The translations under genes were made by a program, and so were the position numbers. A model generated the notes under the pieces. That model saw only the letters and a program-made list of their open reading frames with translations. It did not search any database and was not told the origin of the DNA. Below are positions 1-8,029 of a DNA stretch of 36,373 nucleotides, piece by piece (positions within the stretch are counted from its first letter, which is position 1; each line of letters opens with the position of its first letter). This stretch comes from an uncultured bacterium (GTDB lineage: Bacteria; Actinomycetota; Coriobacteriia; Coriobacteriales; Coriobacteriaceae): positions 1 to 36,373 of the forward strand of contig CATWBO010000027.1 in NCBI GenBank assembly GCA_958349055.1, written 5' to 3'.

Positions 1-145
1 ACCACCCCCCGAATATCGAACCGCTCGCGAGGGCCGCCACCGGGGGGGGCTACTTTGGCGGGGGTACTTGCGCCACGCCCAATGCCCCGGACAAAGTCTC
101 CCCGCCCGGAGGCGGCCCCAGCGCGAGACCGTCCCGGATGCCTAC

Positions 146-2674
146 CTACTCGTTGTCGCCTGCGGTCATTTGCGTTGCGGAGAGCGCGCCGTCGGTAGCG
201 GTTGCGGCTGCGGCGTCGGGCCAGATCCAGTCAGTGAAGGCCGGGTGATCGTAGCCCTCATCGCACGCGAACTCGAAGGCCTCGGTGCGGAATGCCTCCC
301 ACTTATCAATCTGCTCGGCAAACTTATCGGCGTCGACCATGCGCAGCACGTCGGCGGCCAGTGCCCAGCGGTCCATGCTGTTCAGGCGCAGCATGTCGAA
401 CGGCGTTGTCGTGGAGCCTTTCTCCTCGTAGCCGTGGACGCGGAAGGCATCGTGGCCGGGGCGGTTCCAAATCAGACGGCGAATCGTGCCGGCATAGGCG
501 TGGAACGCGAAGAGGACGGGCTTATCGCCGCAGCCGAACAGCTCAGCCCAGCGCTCGTCGCTGAGAGCCTGGTCGTTCTCGCAGACGTTCTGGATCTTGA
601 GCAGGTCGACCACGTTGACGAACCACACCTTGATGCCCAGCTCGCGCAGCATGTCGGTTGCAGCCAGAGCCTCAAGCGTCGGCACGTCGCCGCAGGTGGC
701 GACCACGACGTCGGCCTCGGCGAGCGAATCGGCGGTCGATGCCCACTCCCAGGTCGCAACGCCCTCGGCGAGCTCCGCCTTGGCCTCGTCGACCGTCTGG
801 AAGGTCGGGGCAGGCTGCTTGCCGCAGAAGATGGCGTTGACGCAGTCGGTGGACTGGTAAACGCGCTCGGCCACGGCGAGAGCCATGTTGGCGTCGGCCG
901 GATAGTAGGCGTTTACGATGTGCGTGTCGTTGGCCTTGTTGAGCAGCAGGTCGATAAAGCCGGGATCCTGATGCGAGAAGCCGTTGTGGTCCTGACGCCA
1001 GACGTGGCTCGACAGCAAAATGTTAAGGCCGCTGATGGGGGCACGCCACGGAATCTCGCGCTTGGTAGCCTCGAGCCACTTGCAGTGCTGGTTGACCATG
1101 GAGTCGACCACATGGACAAAGCTCTCGTAGGAGCTCCACACGCCGGAACGGCCAGTGAGCACGTAGGCCTCGAGGAAGCCCTCGCATTGGTGCTCTGACA
1201 GCTGCTCGACGACCTTACCGGAGCCTGCCAGCAGCTCGTCGTTGGCCTCGTCCTCGTAGAAGCCGGCGTCCCACTGCTTCTTGGTCACCTTGTAGGCAGC
1301 CTGCAGACGGTTGGACGCGGTCTCGTCGGGACCAAAGATGCGGAAGTCATCCATGTTCTTGGCCAGAACGTCGGCAGTGTACTCACCAAAGACGCGGGCG
1401 GCCTCGGTGGAGCCCCAGCCATGACCCTTAGTTGCGACGGGGACCTCGTGGGCATGAATATCGGGCAGCTCGAGCTCGCGACGCACCTTGCCGCCGTTCG
1501 CGTTGGGGTTGGCGCCGATGCGCAGCTCGCCGGTCGGCATAAAGGCCGTCACCTCGGGGCGCACCTGGCCCTCGGGCGTAAAGAGCTCCTCGGGCTTGTA
1601 GGAACGCAGCCACTCGCGCAGCACGCGGAAGTGCTCGTGGGTGTCCTTGGCACTCGCCAGCGGCACCTGATGCGCGCGCCAGGAGTCCTCGGTCTTCTTG
1701 CCGTCGATGTGCTTGGGGCAAGTCCAGCCCTTGGGCGTACGGAACACAATCATGGGGTAGGCCGGGCGGACCACGGTCTCGCCAGCGGCAGCTTGGGCCT
1801 GTGCGGCGGCCTTGATGTCGCAGATCTCGTCAAAGACCTGCTCAAACAGAGCAGCAAAACGCGCATGAATGCTTGCGTGGCTCTCGTCGTCAAAGCCGGC
1901 GACAAAGAAGTGCGGCTTATAGCCCATGCCCTCAAAGAACTTGGTGAGCTCTTCGTCGGACACGCGGGCGAGGATGGTGGGGTTGGCGATCTTGTAGCCG
2001 TTGAGGTGCAGGATCGGCAGGACGATGCCGTCGGTTGCCGGGTTCACGAGCTTGTTGGACTGCCAAGAGGTCGCGAGCGGACCGGTCTCGGACTCGCCAT
2101 CGCCCACCACGGCCACGGCCAGCAGGCTCGGGTTGTCCATGACGGCACCGTAAGCGTGGCTGAGCGTGTAGCCGAGCTCGCCGCCCTCGTGGATGGAACC
2201 GGGCGTCTCGGGCGCAAAGTGGCTCGGGATGCCGCCGGGATAAGAGAACTGGCGGAAGAACTTCTGCAGGCCGGCCTCGTCATTGGTGATGTCGGGGCGG
2301 ATCTCACGGTAGGTGCCGTCGAGCAACGACTGAGCAGTACCGGCGGGGCCACCGTGACCAGGGCCCATCAAGAAGATAGCATTCTGGTTGTGGTCGGCGA
2401 TCAGACGGTTGACGTGACCGAACAGGAAGTTGATGCCGGGCGTGGTGCCCCAGTGGCCAACCAGGCGGTGCTTAACGTCCGGACGACCGAAGTCGCGCAC
2501 CTCACCGGTTTTCTCGTCGACAAAGTCGGGGCGCATTAGCGGGTTAGAGCGAAGGTAGATCTGACCGACGGACAGATAGTTCGATGCGCGCCAATACAGG
2601 TCGACGCCCTCGAGCTCGGAAGCCGGCACCTCGTGGCCCAGCTTTTGCCACGGCGTCCCCAGTGTTTTAGCCAT
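146..2674 (-). CDS. xfp: Xylulose-5-phosphate/fructose-6-phosphate phosphoketolase
   Basis: This thiamine-diphosphate enzyme splits xylulose-5-P (and usually fructose-6-P) with phosphate to give acetyl-P plus glyceraldehyde-3-P or erythrose-4-P in the cytosol. The 842-residue product is family length or slightly longer. It shows the phosphoketolase signature GDGESETGPLATSW, the N-terminal GHWGTTPG and MGPGHGGP motifs that contact the cofactor, and the conserved SSHVWRQDHNGFSHQDPG block. The ATG at 2674 follows a GAAGGGA ribosome site. The gene lies just downstream of a LacI-type regulator on the same strand. Two palindromes separated by two helical turns (2744-2775) cover its likely promoter, so regulation by the adjacent repressor is likely. 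Family assignment is certain; dual substrate use is inferred. Confidence 0.96.
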   Translation of the reverse strand: MAKTLGTPWQKLGHEVPASELEGVDLYWRASNYLSVGQIYLRSNPLMRPDFVDEKTGEVRDFGRPDVKHRLVGHWGTTPGINFLFGHVNRLIADHNQNAIFLMGPGHGGPAGTAQSLLDGTYREIRPDITNDEAGLQKFFRQFSYPGGIPSHFAPETPGSIHEGGELGYTLSHAYGAVMDNPSLLAVAVVGDGESETGPLATSWQSNKLVNPATDGIVLPILHLNGYKIANPTILARVSDEELTKFFEGMGYKPHFFVAGFDDESHASIHARFAALFEQVFDEICDIKAAAQAQAAAGETVVRPAYPMIVFRTPKGWTCPKHIDGKKTEDSWRAHQVPLASAKDTHEHFRVLREWLRSYKPEELFTPEGQVRPEVTAFMPTGELRIGANPNANGGKVRRELELPDIHAHEVPVATKGHGWGSTEAARVFGEYTADVLAKNMDDFRIFGPDETASNRLQAAYKVTKKQWDAGFYEDEANDELLAGSGKVVEQLSEHQCEGFLEAYVLTGRSGVWSSYESFVHVVDSMVNQHCKWLEATKREIPWRAPISGLNILLSSHVWRQDHNGFSHQDPGFIDLLLNKANDTHIVNAYYPADANMALAVAERVYQSTDCVNAIFCGKQPAPTFQTVDEAKAELAEGVATWEWASTADSLAEADVVVATCGDVPTLEALAATDMLRELGIKVWFVNVVDLLKIQNVCENDQALSDERWAELFGCGDKPVLFAFHAYAGTIRRLIWNRPGHDAFRVHGYEEKGSTTTPFDMLRLNSMDRWALAADVLRMVDADKFAEQIDKWEAFRTEAFEFACDEGYDHPAFTDWIWPDAAAATATDGALSATQMTAGDNE

Positions 2675-2732
2675 TGTTTATGTCCCTTCGCTGTGCGGTC
2701 GCCCTCCGATACGGCAACCTTTCGTTGGGACT

Positions 2733-2776
2733 AGTATATTTGCTAAAACGTTTTATCATGGTGAAAAAACGTTTTA
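2733..2776 (-). promoter_or_regulatory. xfp promoter region with twin LacI-type operators
   Basis: A perfect 12-bp palindrome TAAAACGTTTTA lies at 2744-2755. A second copy of its AAAACGTTTT core lies at 2766-2775. The two centres are 21 bp apart, so both face the same side of the helix. A -10-like TATACT reads on the minus strand at 2738-2733, which puts the first palindrome in the -35/-10 spacer. A CG-centred palindrome is typical of LacI-family operators, and the lacI-type gene next door is the obvious candidate regulator. A weaker TAAAC/GTTTA arm pair at 2870-2881 overlaps the lacI stop codon. Confidence 0.75.
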
Positions 2777-2878
2777 CCACCCCTATCAATCCCATCGATT
2801 AGCAAAACGCGACATTCACCTGCGGCATTGCACGTCACAGGTGCTCCACATTCGGTCTCTGCAAATTGATAAACGTGT

Positions 2879-3907
2879 TTAGTTGTGTTTAGTAAGCTCG
2901 AGCACGCTGTCCTTAACGATAAGCTCCGGCTCCAGAACGACCTCTTCGGCACGCCTGCCGCCCCTACCGGCAAGACGCTTGGACATGCAGCCAAAAGCAT
3001 GCTCCGCAAGGACACCAGGGTCCTGCTCAATCGCGGTCAGCGCCGGCTCAAAGAGAACGTCGGCCGCCGAGTTGTCATAGCTCACCACCGAGATATCGCC
3101 CGGGATGCTCTTCCCCATCTCGTGCAAGCGCTTGAGCAAACCGAGGGCAATGTTATCCGAGCTTGCGAACACGGCAGTGGCGTCAGTTGCGAGCACCGCC
3201 TCCGAGGCCTCGTATGCGCTCGGAATGTAGTACTCGCTCTCAAACTCCAAACGTGCGTCGATCGGCAGGCCAACCTCACGCAGCGCGCGCTCATAGCCGG
3301 CAAGTCGCTTGCGACCCGTATTGGAACGGCGTGCGTTAACCAAGCAGGCGATGCGACGGTGGCCTTGCTCGATCAGATAGCGGGTGGCCATGTAGCCACC
3401 CATCTCGTGGTCGAACATCACCTTGTCGCACTCGAGCCCCTCAATGGCACGGTCGACCATTACCGCCGGGATGGGCAGATGGCTGACTTCTTCGCGCAGG
3501 GCACGGTCGTCGGAGAACTCGTCACCCACCACCAGAAAGACGCCATCAACGCCGCGCGTCACCAGCTGGCGCAGCAGCTCCAGATCGTCATCGGCGCTGC
3601 CGCCCGAGCTGGTAATGAAGAGCGCATAGCCGTCCTCGCGGCAGCGCTTTTCCAGGCTACCGGCGAGCGAGGCAAAAAAGCGGCTCTCGATGTTAGGGAC
3701 GATAAGGCCCAGCGTGCGCGACTCGCGCATGACCAGGCTGCGCGCAATCTGGTTGGGAACATAGTGGTTGCGCGCCGCGACCTCCTTGATAAGTTTGCGG
3801 TTTTCTTCCGAGATGCGACAGGGCCGATTATTGAGAACAAGCGAGACCGACGAGGGGGAAAGCCCCACCTCCTGGGCGATCTGCTTGAGGGTGACTTTGT
3901 TGGCCAT
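2879..3907 (-). CDS. LacI-family transcriptional regulator
   Basis: This is a 342-residue LacI/GalR-type repressor. Residues 5-24 form the classic helix-turn-helix (TLKQIAQEVGLSPSSVSLVL), followed by the hinge helix NQIARSL. The periplasmic-binding-protein-like ligand domain then starts at TLGLIVPNIESRFFASL. The ATG at 3907 follows GGAAGGAG. The gene sits upstream of xfp in the same direction, with about 200 bases between them that carry two matching operators, so it probably controls xfp. Its effector cannot be read from sequence. A TAAACACTTTA element at 3973-3983, in the divergent region toward murB, may be a weak autoregulatory site. Confidence 0.93.
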   Translation of the reverse strand: MANKVTLKQIAQEVGLSPSSVSLVLNNRPCRISEENRKLIKEVAARNHYVPNQIARSLVMRESRTLGLIVPNIESRFFASLAGSLEKRCREDGYALFITSSGGSADDDLELLRQLVTRGVDGVFLVVGDEFSDDRALREEVSHLPIPAVMVDRAIEGLECDKVMFDHEMGGYMATRYLIEQGHRRIACLVNARRSNTGRKRLAGYERALREVGLPIDARLEFESEYYIPSAYEASEAVLATDATAVFASSDNIALGLLKRLHEMGKSIPGDISVVSYDNSAADVLFEPALTAIEQDPGVLAEHAFGCMSKRLAGRGGRRAEEVVLEPELIVKDSVLELTKHN

Positions 3908-4041
3908 CTCGCTCCTTCCGGGTTTACGCGCAATCTCTTGAAAGTATAGCGACTACCCCTCTACCTCGGTGATAAACACTTTACCAATCCGGTGGACGGC
4001 TGTTTTATCGCCGCCAGCGCACCAAATCCGTCCGGGTGGGG

Positions 4042-4047
4042 TATATT
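4042..4047 (+). promoter_or_regulatory. Probable -10 element for murB
   Basis: TATATT at 4042-4047 stands out in a GC-rich divergent region about 45 bases ahead of the murB ATG. No convincing -35 box is visible, so the call rests on the -10 element and its position. Confidence 0.4.
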
Positions 4048-4090
4048 GCAATCGATTGATGACAACGACCACCAAAAGGCGGATATTCGT

Positions 4091-5053
4091 ATGCACGAGA
4101 ACGACTTTTTTAACGAGGACCTGCTGTGCGCGCTCGCTGGCGTTGCCGGCGAGGACAACGTGCTGATGAGCGAGCCCATGCGCGAGCACACCACGTTTAA
4201 GATCGGCGGCCCGGCCGACGTCTTTGTCACGCCCGATACCGAGCAGGGCCTCGTCGCCACGCTCGATACCTGCTATCGCTGCGACCTGCCACTCACCATC
4301 GTGGGCAACGGCTCCGACTTGCTCGTCGGCGACAAGGGCATCCGCGGCGTCGTCGTAGCGCTGGGCGAGGGCCTCTCCGACATTACGGTCAACGGCACGC
4401 ACGTCACGGCGGCAGCCGGCGCCTTGCTTTCCGATGTCGCCGCGGCGGCAGCCGAGGCCGGTCTCACCGGCATGGAGCCCATCTCGGGCATTCCCGGATC
4501 GGTCGGCGGCGCCTGCTACATGAACGCCGGAGCTTACGGCGCCTGCATGGCCGATGTACTGGAGTCCGTGCGCGTCTACAAGCCCGCCCGCATGCTCGAC
4601 GACGGCACCCGCGGTAGCGGCAGCATTATCGAGTTCGATGTCGACGAGCTCAACCTGGGTTATCGCAAGAGCCGCATCGCCGACGACGGCTTCATCGTGC
4701 TTTCGGCCACTTTTAATCTCGCCCCGGGCAACGCCGCGATGATCAAGGCCGACATGGATGACTACCGCCAGCGCCGCGAGGACAAGCAGCCGCTCGACAT
4801 GCCGAGCGCCGGCTCCACCTTCAAGCGCCCCGAGGGCTACTTTGCCGGCAAGCTCATCATGGACGCCGGCCTGCGAGGACACGCCATCGGCGGCGCGCAG
4901 GTGAGCGAAAAGCACTGCGGCTTCATCGTCAACGCCGACCACGCCACCGCCGCCGATGTCGACGAACTCATCCGCCACATCCAAACAACCGTCAAAGACC
5001 AATTCGACGTAGACCTAGAACCCGAAGTCCACCGAGTAGGCGAATTCCTATAA
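4091..5053 (+). CDS. murB: UDP-N-acetylenolpyruvoylglucosamine reductase
   Basis: MurB reduces UDP-GlcNAc-enolpyruvate to UDP-MurNAc with NADPH and FAD, the second committed step of peptidoglycan precursor synthesis. The 320-residue product has the FAD-binding motifs TTFKIGGPADV and GNGSDLLV, the GSVGGACYMNAGAYG loop, the catalytic-serine region PSAGSTFKRPEG and the C-terminal PEVHRVGEF with the conserved Glu. This is a type II-like MurB. The frame stays open back to 3992, but that extension (MDGCFIAASAPN...) does not resemble the family. The ATG at 4091 follows AAGGCGG and is preferred. It is divergent from lacI, appears to be its own transcription unit, and is followed by a strong terminator. 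Confidence 0.96.
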   Translation: MHENDFFNEDLLCALAGVAGEDNVLMSEPMREHTTFKIGGPADVFVTPDTEQGLVATLDTCYRCDLPLTIVGNGSDLLVGDKGIRGVVVALGEGLSDITVNGTHVTAAAGALLSDVAAAAAEAGLTGMEPISGIPGSVGGACYMNAGAYGACMADVLESVRVYKPARMLDDGTRGSGSIIEFDVDELNLGYRKSRIADDGFIVLSATFNLAPGNAAMIKADMDDYRQRREDKQPLDMPSAGSTFKRPEGYFAGKLIMDAGLRGHAIGGAQVSEKHCGFIVNADHATAADVDELIRHIQTTVKDQFDVDLEPEVHRVGEFL

Positions 5054-5056
5054 AAA

Positions 5057-5090
5057 GAAGGCCCCGAAAGGGGCCTTCACTTTCTTTTAT
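5057..5090 (+). terminator. Intrinsic terminator of murB
   Basis: A perfect 9-bp stem (GAAGGCCCC/GGGGCCTTC) closes on a GAAA loop at 5057-5078. A T-rich tail follows (ACTTTCTTTTA), and the stem begins 4 bases after the murB stop codon. Confidence 0.9.
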
Positions 5091-5130
5091 TCAGACAACC
5101 AGTCCGGTGCGTAGCGCCCCGAACCCAAGA

Positions 5131-5266
5131 GGGCCGCGTGCCCGCCCGCAATATATTTGATTGATCGCGAGTTCCGCACGCAAAGAAGGCCACTTAATGT
5201 GGCCTTCGTCTTGCGCAGGACTGCCCGAGCAGGCAATCAAATATATTGCGGGCGGGCACGCGGCCC
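5131..5266. repeat. Variable-arm palindromic element, full copy 1
   Basis: Two 33-bp arms, 5131-5163 and 5234-5266, are perfect reverse complements. They enclose a 70-bp core (5164-5233) starting ATCGCGAGTTCCGCACGCAA. The core contains its own hairpin, GAAGGCCAC/GTGGCCTTC with a TTAAT loop (5184-5206). The same core recurs at 28529-28597 with a small difference near its right end, but the arms there are a different sequence, again 33 bp and perfectly paired. The right arm ends 8 bases past the stop codon of the minus-strand wall hydrolase gene. No coding capacity is evident. Confidence 0.9.
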
Positions 5267-5274
5267 AGTCGGCT

Positions 5275-6480
5275 TTACGACAGCGCAATACCGCCAAGCC
5301 AGCCCCAACGCACGCCAGAGCCAGTACCATAGAAGCTAATAAACGAATCAAGCGACTTAGACGTAATGGCACCCTCGTTGCTCATAACGATGCCGCCGCC
5401 AACGTAGATACCCACATGACCGTAGATAAGGCCCGGAGCACCCGTGCCGCTGTGCGAGGAATCGGCCACGATCATGCCCACCTGCAGCGCCGAGCGGTCG
5501 GAGCTATAGCACCAGGCGTTGAACATGTCACACGCGTTGCCGCCAAAATAGCCCACGCCGGCATTGCGGAAGACGTTGGTAACCCAGGCAGCACACCAGC
5601 CCTGGCCGGGAGAAGGCGTCGAGTAGCACGCATTGACGACGGCCTGCTGCTTGCCCGAACCGCCCGTCTGTTGCGGGGTGCCGCCGGCATACGAGCCGCC
5701 ACCCGAGCTCGAGCCACCCGAAGAAGAGCCCGTGTTCGCAGAGGCCGCGGCTGCCGCAGCCGCCTTCCTAGCGGCCTCCTCGGCCTGGGCGGCAGCGAGG
5801 ATCTCGGAATCGCGCTGAGCCATGAGTTCCTTGACGTCGTCGGAAAGACCGTTCAGCACGGTCTGGACTTCTTGCTGCTTGGCCTGCATATCCTGCATCT
5901 GAGCCGTCTGCTGGTCCTTGAGTTTCTCCAGGTCGGCCTTTTGTGCTTCGAGCTCGGTCTTCTGCGCGTCGAGCTCAGCCTGAATCGTCTGGATATCCTC
6001 GATGGCATCGCGGTCGCTCTTGTTGATCTTCTCAACGTAATGCGCGTTGGCGACGAGTTCCTCAAACGAGCCAGAGGCCAGCAGCAGCGACAGGATGTTC
6101 GTGCCGCCGGACTTGTAGCTGGCGGCCACGCGATCGGAAAGGTCGTTGCGCTTCTTCTTGAGCTCGGCCTTCTTTTCATCGATCTGGGCCTGCGTGTCGT
6201 CAATCTTGCCCTGGACATTCTCGATGTCGTTGAGGGTCTGGGCATTCTTGTTGGCCAGCGCCGCATACTCATTTGCGATGCTGTCGAGCTGGGCCTGAAC
6301 CTCGTCGAGCTGGGCCTGGGCGGCATTCAGTTTATCGGTGGTTTCTTTGGAAGCCTCCGCCGCATGGGCGCGAGTGGGCAGGCCAAAAAGAACTGCCGCA
6401 GAAGCGGCGCCGAACAGGGCCTTAAGGGCAGTGCGGCGCGAGAGCTCCTGGGAAAGGATGGAATCGCTGTTTGGTGACAT
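5275..6480 (-). CDS. Tat-exported coiled-coil CHAP/NlpC-P60-type cell-wall hydrolase
   Basis: This is a 401-residue secreted protein. Residues 1-41 are a twin-arginine-like signal (SRRTALK at 14-20, hydrophobic run, AHA cleavage region). Residues 45-240 are a long coiled coil rich in Ala, Gln, Glu and Lys, resembling PcsB/RipA-type regulators of wall hydrolases. A Ser/Gly linker spans about 245-275. The C-terminal domain has the cysteine peptidase pattern WCAAWV (Cys296) and YGHVGIY (His355), typical of CHAP/NlpC-P60 amidases or endopeptidases. The coiled coil suggests control by a partner such as FtsEX, but no partner is encoded here. The ATG follows CGGAG. Promoter boxes at 6525-6552 fit this gene. 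Confidence 0.88.
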   Translation of the reverse strand: MSPNSDSILSQELSRRTALKALFGAASAAVLFGLPTRAHAAEASKETTDKLNAAQAQLDEVQAQLDSIANEYAALANKNAQTLNDIENVQGKIDDTQAQIDEKKAELKKKRNDLSDRVAASYKSGGTNILSLLLASGSFEELVANAHYVEKINKSDRDAIEDIQTIQAELDAQKTELEAQKADLEKLKDQQTAQMQDMQAKQQEVQTVLNGLSDDVKELMAQRDSEILAAAQAEEAARKAAAAAAASANTGSSSGGSSSGGGSYAGGTPQQTGGSGKQQAVVNACYSTPSPGQGWCAAWVTNVFRNAGVGYFGGNACDMFNAWCYSSDRSALQVGMIVADSSHSGTGAPGLIYGHVGIYVGGGIVMSNEGAITSKSLDSFISFYGTGSGVRWGWLGGIALS

Positions 6481-6524
6481 ATGTACTCCGTTACATGCTT
6501 ATTTATATGTCGCTCAACTCATAC

Positions 6525-6552
6525 ATATTAGCGTACATATGACGCGTCCCAA
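6525..6552 (-). promoter_or_regulatory. Promoter of the wall-hydrolase gene
   Basis: On the minus strand, -35-like TTGGGA (6552-6547) and -10-like TAATAT (6530-6525) are separated by 16 bp. They stand 45 bases ahead of the ATG. The rest of the divergent gap to galE (to 6747) is AT-rich at 6600-6660 and shows no gene. Confidence 0.5.
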
Positions 6553-6704
6553 CGATTTCCACGAACGGCAGGAAACTGCAAGGTCGGCGGCTCGTAAGCA
6601 ATTGTTAAATTTGAGGTAACAATTGAGCAAGCTTTTATTATGAGTACGTTAACATAATCCTCTGCTTTTCCTACAGTGCACCATTTGGGCGTCCCCGCCT
6701 GCGC

Positions 6705-6710
6705 TATACT
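6705..6710 (+). promoter_or_regulatory. Probable -10 element for galE
   Basis: TATACT at 6705-6710 is a near-consensus -10 box 37 bases before the galE ATG. A -35 box is not clear. Confidence 0.5.
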
Positions 6711-6747
6711 CCCCTCTAGAAGTGTTCCTGATTCGATAGGAGACTAC

Positions 6748-7809
6748 ATGTCCAAAGCACTCGACCCCAAAGACACCTGCGTCCTCGTTACCGGTGGCGC
6801 CGGCTTTATCGGCTCGCACACCGTCGTTCAGCTGCTCGAGGGTGGCTACCAGGTCGTCATCGTCGATGATCTCTCCAACTCCAGCGCCGTCGCCGTCGAC
6901 CGCGTCAAGACCATCGTGGGCGACGAGGCCGCCAAGAACCTCACCTTCTACGAGGCCAACGTGCTCGACCGCGATGCGATGAACAAGATCTTCGATACCC
7001 ATCAGATCGACCGCGTCATCCACTTTGCCGGCTTTAAGGCCGTCGGCGAGTCGGTGAGCAAGCCCGTCGAGTACTACCACAACAACATCGAGAACACCTT
7101 GGTGCTCATCGACGTCATGCGCAACCATGGCTGCAAGTCCATCATCTTCTCGAGCTCCTCGACCGTCTACGGCGACCCGGACAACCCGCCCGTCACCGAG
7201 GAGGATCCTAAGAAGCCCGCAACCAACCCCTATGGCTGGACCAAGTGGATGATCGAGCAGATCCTTATGGACGTCCACACCGCCGACCCCGAGTGGGACG
7301 TCGTGCTGCTCCGTTACTTCAACCCCATCGGCGCTCATCCGTCGGGCCTGATCGGCGAGGACCCCAAGGGCATCCCCAACAACCTGGTACCCTATGTCGC
7401 CCAGGTCGCCGTGGGCAAGCTCGAGGCCGTTCAGGTCTTTGGCAACGACTACCCCACCCCCAACGGCACCGGCGTGCGCGACTACATCCACGTGTGCGAT
7501 CTGGCCTCTGGTCACGTTGCCGCCCTTAACTGGATGAACGGCAAGACCGGCGTCGAGATCTTTAACCTGGGCACCGGCACCGGCACCTCGGTACTCGAGG
7601 TCGTCGCCGCCTTCTCCAAGGCTTGTGGCAAGGAGCTGCCCTACGTGATCCGCGAGCGCCGCGCCGGCGACATCGCTGCCAACTGGTGCGATGCCTCCAA
7701 GGCCGAGCGTATGATGGGCTGGAAGGCCCAGTACGACATCGCGGACATGTGCCGCGATAGCTGGAACTGGCAGAGCCACAACCCCAACGGCTTCGCCGAC
7801 GCCGAGTAG
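6748..7809 (+). CDS. galE: UDP-glucose 4-epimerase
   Basis: GalE interconverts UDP-galactose and UDP-glucose with bound NAD (Leloir pathway, also precursor supply for surface glycans). The 353-residue protein is a short-chain dehydrogenase with the Rossmann motif TGGAGFIGSH near the N-terminus, SSSSTVYG carrying the catalytic Ser, and the YGWTK catalytic pair Tyr162/Lys166. The substrate-binding stretch RYFNPIGAHPSG is present. The frame is open from 6676, but the ATG at 6748 has AGGAG at the right spacing and gives the normal family N-terminus. The gene is monocistronic, with a strong terminator behind it. Confidence 0.96.
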   Translation: MSKALDPKDTCVLVTGGAGFIGSHTVVQLLEGGYQVVIVDDLSNSSAVAVDRVKTIVGDEAAKNLTFYEANVLDRDAMNKIFDTHQIDRVIHFAGFKAVGESVSKPVEYYHNNIENTLVLIDVMRNHGCKSIIFSSSSTVYGDPDNPPVTEEDPKKPATNPYGWTKWMIEQILMDVHTADPEWDVVLLRYFNPIGAHPSGLIGEDPKGIPNNLVPYVAQVAVGKLEAVQVFGNDYPTPNGTGVRDYIHVCDLASGHVAALNWMNGKTGVEIFNLGTGTGTSVLEVVAAFSKACGKELPYVIRERRAGDIAANWCDASKAERMMGWKAQYDIADMCRDSWNWQSHNPNGFADAE

Positions 7810-7831
7810 CAAAAACCTACATACTGTTCTT

Positions 7832-7865
7832 GCCCCGATCTCACGTTGTGAGGTCGGGGCTTTTT
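7832..7865 (+). terminator. Intrinsic terminator of galE
   Basis: A 13-bp stem (GCCCCGATCTCAC with GTGAGGTCGGGGC, one G-T pair) has a 3-base loop and is followed by TTTTTC. Confidence 0.9.
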
Positions 7866-7917
7866 CATGGCATGTAGCCATTCGCCGAAAATCGACCAAC
7901 TTTTTTATCTTGCCTGT

Positions 7918-7944
7918 ACATGTTTAAACAACATGTTTTACAAT
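7918..7944 (+). promoter_or_regulatory. malQ promoter with GTTTAAAC-centred operator
   Basis: ACATGTTTAAACAACATGT (7918-7936) has 7-bp arms around the palindrome GTTTAAAC. The -10-like TACAAT follows directly (7939-7944), so a bound repressor would block the promoter. The same GTTTAAAC core occurs twice in the gntR/PTS divergent region. The remainder of 7866-8029 shows no gene. Confidence 0.6.
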
Positions 7945-8029
7945 AGGCGTATCGAATCAGAACATCGGAGGCGGACTGCATACCCATCGGCAGGCCGACC
8001 CCACAACAAGAAGGTTGGTGAGCGCATTC

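Noticed and set aside
1..145. Terminator or gene downstream of xfp
   Set aside because: A CCGCC/GGCGG mini-stem near 103-116 has no T-run and no gene frame is supported; the stretch is left unassigned.
3992..4090. N-terminal extension of MurB
   Set aside because: It covers the -10 element and has no family similarity; the ATG at 4091 has the ribosome site.
5161..6477. Plus-strand frame of 438 codons opposite the wall hydrolase
   Set aside because: It starts inside the variable-arm repeat and mirrors the coiled-coil gene; no motif or ribosome site supports it.
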